A stretch of 64,000 nt of DNA from Kribbella catacumbae DSM 19601 (GCF_000372465.1 NZ_AQUZ01000047.1:1-64000); one strand, 5' to 3'; positions 40,262-50,076 are shown, numbered from the stretch's first letter. The notes: generated from the sequence alone by a model not told the origin. Numbers and translations are program-made.

Positions 40262-40430
40262 GGCAGGTTCCTCCCAGGTTGATCGAGCTGTCCGCGCGTT
40301 GCTGTGGACACAATCAACCGGAGCAGGCGTTTCCTGAGCGTTCCGTGCTGGTTCCGGACGCGGTCCACTGAGCTGTCTGGTCTGGCCGCTAGGCTCGGGG
40401 CTGACATCAGGTGTGAACAAGGGAGTAGAT

Positions 40431-41711
40431 GTGGCCACCATCGAGGCCGTCGGCGCCCGCGAGATTCTTGACTCGCGCGGTAACCCCACTGTCGAGGTCG
40501 AGGTTCTCCTCGACGACGACACCGTAGCCCGGGCGGCAGTGCCGTCGGGAGCTTCCACCGGCCAGTTCGAGGCCGTCGAGCTGCGTGACGGGGACAAGTC
40601 CCGTTACGGCGGCAAGGGTGTCCAGAAGGCCGTCACGGCCATCCTGGAGGACATCGACAAGGAGATCGTCGGCTACGACGTCCACGAGCAGCGGCTGATC
40701 GACCAGGCCCTGATCGACCTGGACGGTACGCCGAACAAGGCCAAGCTGGGCGCGAACGCCATCCTCGGCGTTAGCCTCGCCGTGGCCAAGGCCGCCGCCG
40801 AGAGTGCCGGTCTGGACCTGTACCGCTACGTCGGCGGCCCGAACGCGCACGTGCTCCCGGTGCCGATGATGAACATCCTCAACGGTGGTTCGCACGCGGA
40901 CAGCAACGTCGACGTGCAGGAGTTCATGATCGCCCCGATCGGCGCGGCGACGTACTCCGAGGCCGTCATGCAGGGCGCCGGCGTCTACCACGCGCTGAAG
41001 GCCGTGCTGAAGGAGAAGGGCCTGTCCACCGGCCTCGGCGACGAGGGCGGCTTCGCCCCCAACCTGCCGAGCAACCGCGACGCGCTCGACCTGATCCTGG
41101 TGGCGATCGAGCGGGCCGGGCTGGAGCCGGGCAAGGACATCGCGCTGGCCATGGACGTGGCCGCGAGCGAGTTCCACACCGACGGCGTGTACGCCTTCGA
41201 GGGCGGCAAGAAGTCAGCCGACGAGATGATCGCGTACTACGCCGACCTGGTCGCGTCGTACCCGATCGTGTCGATCGAGGACCCGCTGAACGAGGAGGAC
41301 TGGGCCGGCTGGATCAGCCTCAGCTCGCAGCTGGGTGACAAGATCCAGATCGTCGGCGACGACCTGTTCGTCACCAACGTCGAGCGGCTGCAGCGCGGGA
41401 TCACCGAGAAGGCCGCGAACTCGCTGCTGGTCAAGGTGAACCAGATCGGTTCGCTGACCGAGACGCTGGACGCCGTCGACCTGGCCCACCGCAGCGGCTT
41501 CACCTGCATGATGAGCCACCGCTCCGGCGAGACCGAGGACACCACGATCGCCGACCTCGCGGTGGCGACCAACTGCGGCCAGATCAAGTCCGGCGCCCCG
41601 GCCCGGTCCGACCGTACGGCGAAGTACAACCAGCTGCTCCGGATCGAGGAGGAGCTCGACGACGCGGCCCGGTACGCCGGTCGCTCGGCCTTCCCTCGTT
41701 TCAAGGGCTGA
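40431..41711 (+). CDS. eno: Enolase
   Basis: This 426-aa protein has the full enolase pattern: AREILDSRGNPTVEVE, the loop PSGASTG, metal ligands in AMDVAASEF, SIEDPL and VGDDLFVTN, catalytic lysine in LLVKVNQIGSLTET, and MSHRSGETED. It interconverts 2-phosphoglycerate and PEP. The GTG at 40431 is preceded by GGGAG; a GTG at 40413 is less well placed. TAGGCT (40390-40395) is a probable -10. Confidence 0.97.
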   Translation: MATIEAVGAREILDSRGNPTVEVEVLLDDDTVARAAVPSGASTGQFEAVELRDGDKSRYGGKGVQKAVTAILEDIDKEIVGYDVHEQRLIDQALIDLDGTPNKAKLGANAILGVSLAVAKAAAESAGLDLYRYVGGPNAHVLPVPMMNILNGGSHADSNVDVQEFMIAPIGAATYSEAVMQGAGVYHALKAVLKEKGLSTGLGDEGGFAPNLPSNRDALDLILVAIERAGLEPGKDIALAMDVAASEFHTDGVYAFEGGKKSADEMIAYYADLVASYPIVSIEDPLNEEDWAGWISLSSQLGDKIQIVGDDLFVTNVERLQRGITEKAANSLLVKVNQIGSLTETLDAVDLAHRSGFTCMMSHRSGETEDTTIADLAVATNCGQIKSGAPARSDRTAKYNQLLRIEEELDDAARYAGRSAFPRFKG

Positions 41712-41729
41712 CCGACGTAAGCTGCTGAG

Positions 41730-42341
41730 ATGTCCTCCCGCCGGGATCCAGGTGCGCGCCCAGGCTCGCGACCGACGAGTCGTAGCCAGACGCGCCCGCC
41801 TGCCCGCCGGGACGGCAACCAGCCCAAACGTCGTACGACGGGAACCCCGGCCGGACCACCCCGGACCCGGGGTTCCCGCAACCTGACCGGCAGGGCGGCC
41901 GTCGTGCTGCTCGTGCTCGGTGCGCTGATCGTCTCGTACGCGCAGAGCCTGCGGGTCTGGTTCGATCAGCACCAGCAGATCAGCACGCTGCAGCAGGAGA
42001 TCCGGGACCGGGAGAAGCGCGTCGACCAGCTGGACGACGAGATCCACCGCTGGAACGACGACGCCTACGTCAAGGCCCAGGCCAGGCAGCGGCTCGGCTG
42101 GGTGATGCCGGGCGAGATCGGCTACCGGGTGATCGGTGCGGACGGCAAGCCCGTCGGCGCCCCGCCCGAGCCGGCCGGCCCGGTCGATCCGAAGGCCGAC
42201 GAACCGCCGAAGCCGACCTGGTACACCAAGCTCTGGGGCAGTGTCGAAGGCGCGGGCAAGCCGCCGCAGCCGGTCAAACCGGCCACGCCGAAACCGACCC
42301 CCAAGCCGGTTCTGACCGCACCACCGAAGGGCAGCAGGTGA
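41730..42341 (+). CDS. FtsB/DivIC-like septum formation initiator
   Basis: This 203-aa protein has a basic, Pro/Arg-rich cytoplasmic N-terminus (1-50), one membrane helix (about 54-72) and an extracellular coiled coil (about 78-112, ISTLQQEIRDREKRVDQLDD). A DivIC core with AQARQRLGWVMPGEIGY and a Pro/Lys-rich tail follow. It belongs to the FtsB/DivIC-FtsL-FtsQ division subcomplex. It lies between eno and DUF501, the standard actinobacterial position, and overlaps the next gene by 4 bp. Confidence 0.88.
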   Translation: MSSRRDPGARPGSRPTSRSQTRPPARRDGNQPKRRTTGTPAGPPRTRGSRNLTGRAAVVLLVLGALIVSYAQSLRVWFDQHQQISTLQQEIRDREKRVDQLDDEIHRWNDDAYVKAQARQRLGWVMPGEIGYRVIGADGKPVGAPPEPAGPVDPKADEPPKPTWYTKLWGSVEGAGKPPQPVKPATPKPTPKPVLTAPPKGSR

Positions 42342-42835
42342 GCATCACACCCGAGACGGGGCCCTCTAAAGATGTAACGGCCGTCAGCGAGCAACTCGGC
42401 CGCCCCGCCCGCGGGATCCGTTCGATCGCGCACCGCTGCAATTGTGGCCTGCCCGATGTGGTCGAGACCGAGCCACGGCTCCCCGACGGCACCCCGTTCC
42501 CGACCACGTACTACGTCACCTGCCCGCGGCTCGCGTCGGCGATCGGCCGGCTCGAGGCGGAGGGCGTGATGAAGGAGATGACGGACCGGCTGGGAGAGGA
42601 CGAGGACCTGGCCGCCCGCTATCGCGCCGCGCACGAGGATTACCTGGCCCGTCGCGAGGTGCTGGGCGACGTACCGGAGGTCAAGGGCATCAGTGCGGGT
42701 GGGATGCCGACGCGGGTGAAGTGCTTGCACGTGCTCGTGGGGCACTCGCTAGCGGCCGGTCCTGGGGTGAATCCGCTCGGTGACGAGGCGTTGGCGATGC
42801 TGCCCGACTGGGCTCGCCGGGGCCCTTGTGTCTGA
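42338..42835 (+). CDS. DUF501 domain protein
   Basis: This 165-aa protein matches DUF501: RCNCGLPDVVETEPRLPDG, FPTTYYVTCP, then GMPTRVKCLHVLVGHSLAAG, with conserved cysteines and histidines that could bind a metal. The function is unknown, but the gene is almost always next to ftsB-like and ppx genes in actinobacteria. It starts at GTG 42338 inside the previous stop. Confidence 0.85.
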   Translation: MSITPETGPSKDVTAVSEQLGRPARGIRSIAHRCNCGLPDVVETEPRLPDGTPFPTTYYVTCPRLASAIGRLEAEGVMKEMTDRLGEDEDLAARYRAAHEDYLARREVLGDVPEVKGISAGGMPTRVKCLHVLVGHSLAAGPGVNPLGDEALAMLPDWARRGPCV

Positions 42836-43769
42836 CTCTTTGCGCGTCGCGGCGATCGACTGTGGGACGAACTCGATCCGCTTGCTGATCGCGGACTACG
42901 CCGATGGCGTACTGACCGAGGTCGATCGGCAGATGAAGATCGTCCGGCTCGGGCAAGGGGTCGACTCCACCGGGGCGTTCGCCCCCGACGCGTTGGCACG
43001 GACGTTCGCGGCCTGTGCGGAGTACGCCGATGTAGTGCGTGCGGCAGGCGTGGAGCGGCTGAGGTTTGTCGCGACGTCGGCGGCGCGGGACGTGAGCAAC
43101 CGGGATGAGTTCTTCGCGGGGGTGTTCGAGCGGTTCGGGGTGGAGCCGGACATCATCTCGGGGACCGAAGAGGCGGCGTTGAGCTTCCGCGGCGCGACGG
43201 ATGGGCTGGCCGCGCTGGACGTGCCCGGGCCGTATCTGGTGGCTGACATCGGCGGCGGGTCGACCGAGTTGGTGCTCGGGGACGCCGACGGCGTACGGGC
43301 TGCTGAGTCGCTGGACATGGGGTCGGTGCGGATGACTGAGCGGCATCTGCACTCGGATCCGGCATCGATCGAGGAGTTGCGGGCCGCGACCAAGGACGTC
43401 GACGCGCTACTCGACTCGACCGTGGTGCCGCTGTCGGAGGCGCGGTGTTTGATCGGGGTCGCGGGGACCGTGACGACGGTGGCTGCGGTCGCGCTCAAGC
43501 TCACCGAGTACGACCCGGCGGTGATCCATCACGCGCGGATCGCGGCGCCGCTGCTGCTCGACACGACTTCGTGGCTGATGGGGTCGACTCGGGCGGCGCG
43601 TACCGAAGTACCGGCTATTCATCCTGGGCGGGTGGATGTGATCGGGGCCGGGGCTTTGATCCTGCAGCGGTTGCACGACAGGCTGGCTGACGGGTTGGCG
43701 ACCGACGAACTGCTGGTGTCGGAACACGACATCCTTGACGGGGTCGCGCTAGCGCTTGCGAGCGAGTAG
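42828..43769 (+). CDS. ppx: Exopolyphosphatase / pppGpp phosphohydrolase (Ppx/GppA)
   Basis: This 313-aa protein has the ASKHA phosphate-1 loop AAIDCGTNSIRLL, the phosphate-2 region ADIGGGSTELVLG and VAGTVTTVAAVAL. This is the short actinobacterial Ppx without the C-terminal HD domain. It degrades polyphosphate or pppGpp. The GTG at 42828 overlaps DUF501 by 8 bp, and the 3' end overlaps the converging methyltransferase by 21 bp. Confidence 0.9.
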   Translation: MSDSLRVAAIDCGTNSIRLLIADYADGVLTEVDRQMKIVRLGQGVDSTGAFAPDALARTFAACAEYADVVRAAGVERLRFVATSAARDVSNRDEFFAGVFERFGVEPDIISGTEEAALSFRGATDGLAALDVPGPYLVADIGGGSTELVLGDADGVRAAESLDMGSVRMTERHLHSDPASIEELRAATKDVDALLDSTVVPLSEARCLIGVAGTVTTVAAVALKLTEYDPAVIHHARIAAPLLLDTTSWLMGSTRAARTEVPAIHPGRVDVIGAGALILQRLHDRLADGLATDELLVSEHDILDGVALALASE

Positions 43770-44501
43770 CGAGAAGGAGTTCGGCAGGCGGCCTTCCCAG
43801 GCGGCTGCCCGGTGGCCGTCACCAGGGCGCCAGAACGGTTCGGCGTACTCCTCCAGCGCTTCGATCTCCAGGCCTGCTCGGATGCACGCGGTGACGATGT
43901 CGCCGAGTGACCACTGCCATTCCTGGGCGCCGTTGGCCGGGAAGCTGTCGTTGATGTGCGACTTCGCGAAGTAGCTGCGGTCGTCGCGGATCCGGGGCTT
44001 GTCCGTGTCCCAGGACCACAGCGGGACGGCCGGATGGGCTTCGTAGACGTAGAGCCGGCCGGCCGGCTTGAGGAGTCGCCCGACCTCCGCGGCCCAGGCT
44101 TGGATGTCGCGCATCCAGATCAGCGCGCCTTTGCCCGTGTAGACCAGATCCGCGCACTCGTCCCGGAGTGGCACGGTCGGCACCTCGGCCACGACGTAGT
44201 GGACTCCCACCTTCAGGTCGCGGGCCCTCCACTGAGCCGCGGCGGCCGCCGTCGAGCTGTAGTCGACACCGACCACCGTCCGCGCGCCCTTCGCGAGCAG
44301 GTCGACGTCGTCCAGCCCGTGCCCGCTCTGCAGATGCACGACCATCGGAGCCTCCGCGAGGGACGGCCCGAGCAACTCCAGCTCCCATGGCCGCAACGAC
44401 TCCAACCGCGCGGCCTCAGCCAGATGCTCGTCGTACTCGTTCACATGCTTCTGCGACGCGGTCTCCCACGCCACCCGATTGGCTGCCACCTCAGGATCCA
44501 T
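43749..44501 (-). CDS. Class I SAM-dependent methyltransferase
   Basis: I start at ATG 44499-44501 (MDPEVAANRVAWE), which has GGAAGG 9 nt upstream. The 250-aa protein has a methyltransferase_11-type core: VVHLQSGHGLDDVDLLAKGA (the SAM-binding loop has SGHG in place of the usual GCGxG), VVGVDYS, and DLVYTGKGALIWM. The replaced glycine motif is seen in a known actinobacterial subgroup. The substrate is unknown. Confidence 0.8.
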   Translation of the reverse strand: MDPEVAANRVAWETASQKHVNEYDEHLAEAARLESLRPWELELLGPSLAEAPMVVHLQSGHGLDDVDLLAKGARTVVGVDYSSTAAAAAQWRARDLKVGVHYVVAEVPTVPLRDECADLVYTGKGALIWMRDIQAWAAEVGRLLKPAGRLYVYEAHPAVPLWSWDTDKPRIRDDRSYFAKSHINDSFPANGAQEWQWSLGDIVTACIRAGLEIEALEEYAEPFWRPGDGHRAAAWEGRLPNSFSLLARKR

Positions 44502-44575
44502 TCGCCACATCCTTCCTGCCGAGGTGTGTTGTGACCACCCAAATTTCATTGGTCGATCGCCTTTAGACTGCGGAG

Positions 44576-45406
44576 ATGCGACTGCCGCACCCGTTGACGG
44601 GGGAGTTGTACGAAAGCCCGGTGCCGCCGGGTGCGGGCTGGCCCGAGGACCCGGCAGCACGCAGTACGGCGGTCGCTCACGACGCGGCGGAAGTCGTCGA
44701 GCTTGCGCAGACGGACGACCTGGCGGAAATCGACGCCAGGGTGTCCGTCTGTCGCGCCTGCTCCCGGCTGGTCGAGTGGCGTGAAGAAGTTGCCTTGGGC
44801 AAGCGAAAGTCCTTTGCGGATCAGCCGTACTGGGGCCGTCCGATCGCCGGCTGGGGTGCGGCCGAGCCTCGCGTGCTGATCGCGGGCCTGGCCCCGGCCG
44901 CGCACGGCGGCAACCGGACCGGCCGCGTCTTCACCGGCGACCGCTCGGGCGACTGGCTGTTCGCGTCGCTCTACCGGGTCGGCCTCGCCTCGCAACCGAC
45001 CAGCGAGCATGCCGGTGACGGCCTCCAGCTCCTCGGTGCCCGGATGATGGCAGCGGTCCGCTGCGCCCCACCCGCCAACAAGCCGACGCCTTCAGAGCGT
45101 GACACCTGCTCGCCCTGGTTCCACGCTGAGCTGAAGCTGGTCCTGCCGTCCACGCGAGCGATCGTCTGCCTCGGCAAGTTCGGCTTCGACGTCCTGCTCA
45201 ACGCTTTGCAGGCGGTCGGCGGCGACGTCCCCAAACCCCGCCCCAGATTCGGCCACGCGGTCGAGTACGCCGTACCGGGCCCGTACGGCGAAGTCACCGT
45301 CCTCGGCTGCTTCCACCCCAGCCAGCAGAACACCTTCACCGGCAAACTCACCGAATCCATGCTCGACTCAGTCCTGACCCGAGCCAAGACCATCGCCGGC
45401 CTGTGA
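44576..45406 (+). CDS. Uracil-DNA glycosylase, family 5 (UdgB-like, Fe-S)
   Basis: This 276-aa protein has VSVCRACSRLVEWREE with the first iron-sulfur cysteines, motif GLAPAAHGGNRTGRVFTGD, and the downstream CFHPSQQNTFTGKLT motif of type 5 UDGs. These lack the catalytic Asp of UNG and remove uracil, hypoxanthine and related bases. It is divergent from the methyltransferase gene with 74 bp between. Confidence 0.88.
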   Translation: MRLPHPLTGELYESPVPPGAGWPEDPAARSTAVAHDAAEVVELAQTDDLAEIDARVSVCRACSRLVEWREEVALGKRKSFADQPYWGRPIAGWGAAEPRVLIAGLAPAAHGGNRTGRVFTGDRSGDWLFASLYRVGLASQPTSEHAGDGLQLLGARMMAAVRCAPPANKPTPSERDTCSPWFHAELKLVLPSTRAIVCLGKFGFDVLLNALQAVGGDVPKPRPRFGHAVEYAVPGPYGEVTVLGCFHPSQQNTFTGKLTESMLDSVLTRAKTIAGL

Positions 45407-45627
45407 GTGATGCGCGGTCACCCACCGCGTGAAAGATTTTGGTCACCTGGCGGCAATTTTCCTTCACGCCGTTCTGTGGGTGCTTTTGCGGTTGTGTACC
45501 GGCTGGCGGGAGGTTGGCGACATCGCTAGGCGCAGGCGATCACGGGCGTCAGGATGGGGACGAAGATCCCTCGGAGGGAACCCCCGGATGGGGGATTCCC
45601 GGTGGTTGAGATCACCCGGGAGATGGC

Positions 45628-45645
45628 TTGTGAAAGTTTTCACGA
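45628..45645. promoter_or_regulatory. Rex-type redox operator at the ndh promoter
   Basis: TTGTGAAAGTTTTCACGA matches the Rex consensus TTGTGAAnnnnTTCACAA at 13 of 14 defined positions. The left half doubles as -35 TTGTGA (45628-45633), with -10 TATGCT (45652-45657) 18 bp downstream. A bound repressor would therefore block the promoter. Confidence 0.65.
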
Positions 45646-45702
45646 GGCCGTTATGCTGAAGTGGACATGAAGTTGGATCACCACTCAGGGAGAGTGAAGG
45701 CA

Positions 45703-47010
45703 ATGGCAGCCCAGGTACCGCACATCCTCGTCGTCGGAGGCGGTTACGTCGGGATGTACACCGCTTACGGCCTGCGCAAGGCCGCCCGCCGAGGCCGGAT
45801 CAGGGTGACCGTGGTCGACCCCCGCTCGGTGATGACGTACCAGCCGTTCCTGCCCGAAGCCGCGGCCGGCTCGGTGGAACCGCGGCACGTGGTGGTGCCG
45901 CTGCGCAAGACCCTCAAGGGCTGCCGGGTGGTCACCGGTCGCGTCACCGGCATCGATCACGAGCGCAAGGTGGCCAAGGTGATGCCCGAGGAGGGCCCCG
46001 ACTACGAACTCGCCTACGACCAGGTGGTCGTCGCGCTCGGCTCGATCGCGCGGACGCTGCCGATCCCGGGCCTGGCCGAGGAGGCCACCGGGTTCAAGAA
46101 CGTCGAGGAAGCGATTGCCCTGCGCAACAAGGTGCTCGACCGGCTGGACGTCGCGTCGTCGCAACCCGACCCGGCGCTGCGCAAGTCCGCGCTCACCTTC
46201 GTCTTCGTCGGCGGCGGATACGCAGGCATCGAGGCGTTCGCGGAGCTCGAGGACATGGCCCGCTACGCCACCCGGTACTACGACAACATCAAGCCCGAGG
46301 ACATGCGCTGGGTGCTCGTCGAGGCGACCAACCGGATCCTGCCGGAGGTCGGCCCCGAGCTCGGTCAGTACACCGTCGAGCAGCTGCGCAAGCGCAAGAT
46401 GGACATCAAGCTGGAGACCCGGCTGGAGTCCTGCGAAAAGGGCCACGTCGTGCTCAGCGACGGCGAGGAGTTCGACTCCGACACGATCGTCTGGACGGCC
46501 GGCGTGAAGGCCAACCCGGCACTAGCCAGCACCGGGTTCCCGCTGGACGAGAAGGGCCGGGTCAAGTGCCTGGCCAACCTCCGGATCGAAGGCGTCAGCG
46601 ACGCCTGGTCCGCCGGTGACAACGCGGCCGTGCCCGACCTCACCTCCGACACCGGCGCGTACTGCGCACCGAACGCGCAGCACGCAGTACGGCAGGCGAA
46701 TCGCCTCGCGGCGAACATCCTGCGCGTGGTCGATGGTGAGGCGCCGCAGGACTACAAGCACAAGTACGTCGGCTCGGTGGCGAGCCTCGGCCTGCACAAG
46801 GGTGTCGCCCAGCTGTACGGCATCAAGGTCAAAGGCTGGCCGGCCTGGTTCCTGCACCGGACGTACCACGTGTCCCGCGTCCCCACCTTCAACCGCAAGG
46901 CCCGGGTCATCCTGGACTGGACGCTCGCGCTGTTCTTCCGCCGCGAGGTCACCAGCCTCGGAAGCCTGCAGACCCCGAACGACGAGTTCCGCAGAGCTAC
47001 CGGCAGCTAG
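45703..47010 (+). CDS. ndh: Type II NADH dehydrogenase (NDH-2)
   Basis: This 435-aa single-polypeptide flavoenzyme has the FAD Rossmann motif VVGGGYVGMYTAYGLRK and the NADH motif FVGGGYAGIEAFAEL. The quinone-site region AAPNAQHAVRQANRLAANI and a C-terminal amphipathic part (LDWTLALFFRREVTSL) attach it to the membrane. It passes electrons from NADH to quinone without pumping protons. I start at 45703; an ATG at 45667 would be leaderless. The Rex-like operator upstream makes NADH-responsive control likely. Confidence 0.93.
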   Translation: MAAQVPHILVVGGGYVGMYTAYGLRKAARRGRIRVTVVDPRSVMTYQPFLPEAAAGSVEPRHVVVPLRKTLKGCRVVTGRVTGIDHERKVAKVMPEEGPDYELAYDQVVVALGSIARTLPIPGLAEEATGFKNVEEAIALRNKVLDRLDVASSQPDPALRKSALTFVFVGGGYAGIEAFAELEDMARYATRYYDNIKPEDMRWVLVEATNRILPEVGPELGQYTVEQLRKRKMDIKLETRLESCEKGHVVLSDGEEFDSDTIVWTAGVKANPALASTGFPLDEKGRVKCLANLRIEGVSDAWSAGDNAAVPDLTSDTGAYCAPNAQHAVRQANRLAANILRVVDGEAPQDYKHKYVGSVASLGLHKGVAQLYGIKVKGWPAWFLHRTYHVSRVPTFNRKARVILDWTLALFFRREVTSLGSLQTPNDEFRRATGS

Positions 47011-49347
47011 TCAGTGGTCGATGGGAGCGGTGCCCCAGTCGGTGGGCGCCGCTCCCAACTGCACGTTGATCCGTCCGCCGTTGGTGATGAACGACTCCGG
47101 CAGCCAGGACTCGGCGCGCGACTTTCCGTTCAGGCTCAGGGATTGCACGTACTGGTTGGTGTCTGACGTTTCCGCAGCCTCCACAGTCAGCCGTACGCCG
47201 TTGCTGCGGCGCAGCTCGACCTTCGGGAACAGGGGACTCCCGACGAGCAACTCGGCCCGCCCCGGTGTCTGCGGGAACAGCCCGATCGCGGCGAAGAGGT
47301 ACCAGGCCGAGAGCGTCCCCAGATCATCGTTCCCGGGCAGCCCTGACGGCCCGGTCCCGTAGACCGTGTCCACGATCTCGCGAGTGGTCGCCTGCGTCTT
47401 CCAAGCCACGCCAAGGCCGTTGTAGAGCCACGGAGTGTGCAGGCCCGGTTCGTTCGTCGGGTCGTACCGCAGCGCACTGCCACCCTTGACGGCCCAGTTG
47501 CCCGCGGCATCGTGGAAGAAGCCATCCAGCCGCTGGACGGCGTTGCTGCCCATCGCCGCCGCCAGTCCGGAGACGTCCTGCGGAACCATCCAGGTGTACG
47601 TCGCACTGGATCCCTGCGCGAACCCAACATCGGTGGACGGCGTGAACCCGGGCTGCCAGGTCCCATCAGCCTTCCGCGCCCGCTGGTATCCGACCGCCGG
47701 ATCGAAGGTGTTCTTCCACCAGCCACCGCGCTCAGCCATCTCATCGGCAGGTTTCCCGAGCCGAGAACCCCACTGGGCCAGGGAAAAGTCGGCCAGTGAG
47801 TTCTCCAGCGTCTCGGCCGCACCACCCCAGCAGTGGCACGCGTCCTGCGGCGCATAATGCTTCGCCAAGTAGGTGTTCAGAGCAGGTCGTTGCCCAGTGC
47901 ATTGCCCCGGGCAACCGCCGTCGTTCTCGGCCTCGGCGTTCTGCACTGTTGCCTGCCGCACCAATGACTCATAGGAGCCCTCGGCATCGAAGTTCCGAAC
48001 ACCCATCGCCGCGAAGGTCGCCAGGGTCGGCGCCGCCGGGTCACCCGTCATCACGTGAGTCGCGCCGTTGTTGTGCAGCCAGCGATCCCAGATCCCCTTG
48101 TTCTGCTGGGAAAACTGGTACATCGACTGTGCGAAGTCACCTGCGATATCCGGCTTCAGCAACGCCAGCAGCTGGATGTGCGCCCGATACTGATCCCACC
48201 CCGAGAACGTCCCGTACTGCGCCCGCTGCCCCTCGGCGAGGCGATGGATCTGCTGATCGCTGCCCAGGTACTTGCCGTCGACATCGTTGAAGATGTTCGG
48301 CTGCAGCATCGAGTGGTAGAGCGCGGTGTAGAAGGTGGTCCGCTGCGCCTCGCTCCCACCCGTGATCCGGACGTTCTGCAGTTCGTTCTTCCAGTCCTTG
48401 TAGCCATCGGCGGCGATCCGGTTCACTGTCGCGTTCGGACGCACCTCGGCGGCGAGATTCTGCTCGGCGCCGGCGAGGCTGACATACGAGATGCCGATCC
48501 GCATCCTCACCTTGGCGCCTGGCGCGAAGCTGACGTAGCCGCCCGAGCCGCGGCCGGCCCGATCAGCGCCGGTCGCGTAGCCCTCGCCGCCCGTGGTCTG
48601 AGTCCCGCCCGGGGTGAGCGTGCTGTCCTTCCAAGTGCCTGTACCGACGACAGGCTGATCGAAGGACGCGGTGAAGTAGAGCCGGTAGTACGACTTGCGG
48701 TTGTTCGTCCCGCCATTCGCGCGCCGACCGCAGAACGCGCCGGTGAGCACGGATCCCGTCACCTTGCGATTGGCCGCGTCGAGGGTGATCTCCGCGTCCT
48801 GACTGCCGTTGAGCGAGTTCGACGTACGGAAGAGCAGATTCGGCTGGCCCTCGCCAGGGAAGGAGAAGTCGCCGACGCCCGCGCGGGTGGTGACGGCGAG
48901 ATCCGACTTCACCCCGTTCGCCAGTGTCACCGTGTACCGGCCGGGCTTCGCGGCTTCCTGCGCATGGCTGAAGTTGCTCGCGTACTTCGCGTCGGTGGTG
49001 TCCGCGGTCGGCGAACTGTCGACCGCGCCGACATACGGCATGATCGGTACGTCGCCGGCCGCGCCTGGGTTGCAGCCGGCTCCGTTGACGTGGGTGAGGC
49101 TGAACCCGCGCACCCGCGTCACGTCGTACTGGTAGCCGTTGGCCGCGCCGGTACTGGTCTGGTCGCCGCGCGTGCTGGTCGGGCTCCACGAGATCATCCC
49201 GAACGGGCGGACCGCTCCGGGCCAGGTGTTCCCGTCCCGCGCGGAGCCGATCAGAGGGTCGACGTACGAGGCTGGATCCACCGAGGCAACAGCTGGTACG
49301 GCGGGGAGCAACAGGGCGAGAGTGAGAGCACCGACGAGCAAGCGCAT
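47011..49347 (-). CDS. Secreted glycoside hydrolase family 92 alpha-1,2-mannosidase
   Basis: This 778-aa protein has a signal peptide (1-20) and GH92 hallmarks: DPLIGSARDGNTWPGAVRPFGM, a middle SGWDQYRAHIQLLALL, the calcium and catalytic region around TNEPGLHTPWLYN, and PGNDDLGTLSAWYLF near the end. Family members use calcium and invert the linkage, trimming mannose from N-glycans or fungal mannans. It converges on ndh with no base between the stops, and stands alone. Confidence 0.92.
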   Translation of the reverse strand: MRLLVGALTLALLLPAVPAVASVDPASYVDPLIGSARDGNTWPGAVRPFGMISWSPTSTRGDQTSTGAANGYQYDVTRVRGFSLTHVNGAGCNPGAAGDVPIMPYVGAVDSSPTADTTDAKYASNFSHAQEAAKPGRYTVTLANGVKSDLAVTTRAGVGDFSFPGEGQPNLLFRTSNSLNGSQDAEITLDAANRKVTGSVLTGAFCGRRANGGTNNRKSYYRLYFTASFDQPVVGTGTWKDSTLTPGGTQTTGGEGYATGADRAGRGSGGYVSFAPGAKVRMRIGISYVSLAGAEQNLAAEVRPNATVNRIAADGYKDWKNELQNVRITGGSEAQRTTFYTALYHSMLQPNIFNDVDGKYLGSDQQIHRLAEGQRAQYGTFSGWDQYRAHIQLLALLKPDIAGDFAQSMYQFSQQNKGIWDRWLHNNGATHVMTGDPAAPTLATFAAMGVRNFDAEGSYESLVRQATVQNAEAENDGGCPGQCTGQRPALNTYLAKHYAPQDACHCWGGAAETLENSLADFSLAQWGSRLGKPADEMAERGGWWKNTFDPAVGYQRARKADGTWQPGFTPSTDVGFAQGSSATYTWMVPQDVSGLAAAMGSNAVQRLDGFFHDAAGNWAVKGGSALRYDPTNEPGLHTPWLYNGLGVAWKTQATTREIVDTVYGTGPSGLPGNDDLGTLSAWYLFAAIGLFPQTPGRAELLVGSPLFPKVELRRSNGVRLTVEAAETSDTNQYVQSLSLNGKSRAESWLPESFITNGGRINVQLGAAPTDWGTAPIDH

Positions 49348-49410
49348 GCGACAACCTTCCGGGGCGGGCAGACGGTTCGAGGCTAATGCGGATGAGTTAA
49401 GGGCCGGTGA

Positions 49411-50076
49411 TCAGCGCGTGTCGTCGAGGAGGCCGGCGTCGTGCACCAGCAAGGCGATCTGGACGCGGTTGTTCAGGTCCAGCTTGGTGAGGATGCGCGA
49501 GACGTGCGTCTTCACCGTCGGGATGCTGAGGTAGAGGGTCGCGCTGATCTCGGCGTTCGACTTGCCCTCGCCGACGGCCACGGCGATATCGCGTTCGCGG
49601 TCGTTCAGGTCCTTGAGGCGGTTGACGGCCTTGAGTTTGCGCTGGTCCTGGCCGGAGGCGGCGACCCGGTTGATCAGCCGCTTCGTCACGACCGGCGACA
49701 ACACCGGCTGGCCAGTGGCGACACGGCGTACCGATTCGACGATCTCGGCCGGCGGGGTGTCCTTGAGGATGAAGCCCGCGGCGCCCGCGCGGAGCGCGCG
49801 CAGTACCTGCTCGTCGGCGTCGAAGGTGGTCAGGATGACGACCTCCGGCGCGCTCGGACGGCGGCGTAAGGCCTCGGTGGCCGTCAGGCCGTCCATGCCG
49901 GGCATCCGGATGTCCATCAGCACGACGTCGGGCGAGAGCCGGTCGATCAGGCTCTGTACTCCGCTGCCGTCGCCCGCCTCGCCGACCACGCGGATGTCCG
50001 GCGCACCGCCGAGCATCAGCTGCAGCCCGGCCCGCAGCAGCGGATCGTCGTCCACGATCAACACCCGAATGGTCAT
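49411..50076 (-). CDS. NarL/LuxR-type response regulator
   Basis: This 221-aa protein has acidic residues D9-D11, phosphoacceptor D55 (VVLMDIRMPG) and a LuxR domain (LNDRERDIAVAVGEGKSNAE, then SIPTVKTHVSRILTKL). The ATG 50074-50076 overlaps the kinase stop (ATGA). The upstream open frame belongs to the kinase shadow. It forms a two-gene unit with the kinase. Confidence 0.92.
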   Translation of the reverse strand: MTIRVLIVDDDPLLRAGLQLMLGGAPDIRVVGEAGDGSGVQSLIDRLSPDVVLMDIRMPGMDGLTATEALRRRPSAPEVVILTTFDADEQVLRALRAGAAGFILKDTPPAEIVESVRRVATGQPVLSPVVTKRLINRVAASGQDQRKLKAVNRLKDLNDRERDIAVAVGEGKSNAEISATLYLSIPTVKTHVSRILTKLDLNNRVQIALLVHDAGLLDDTR

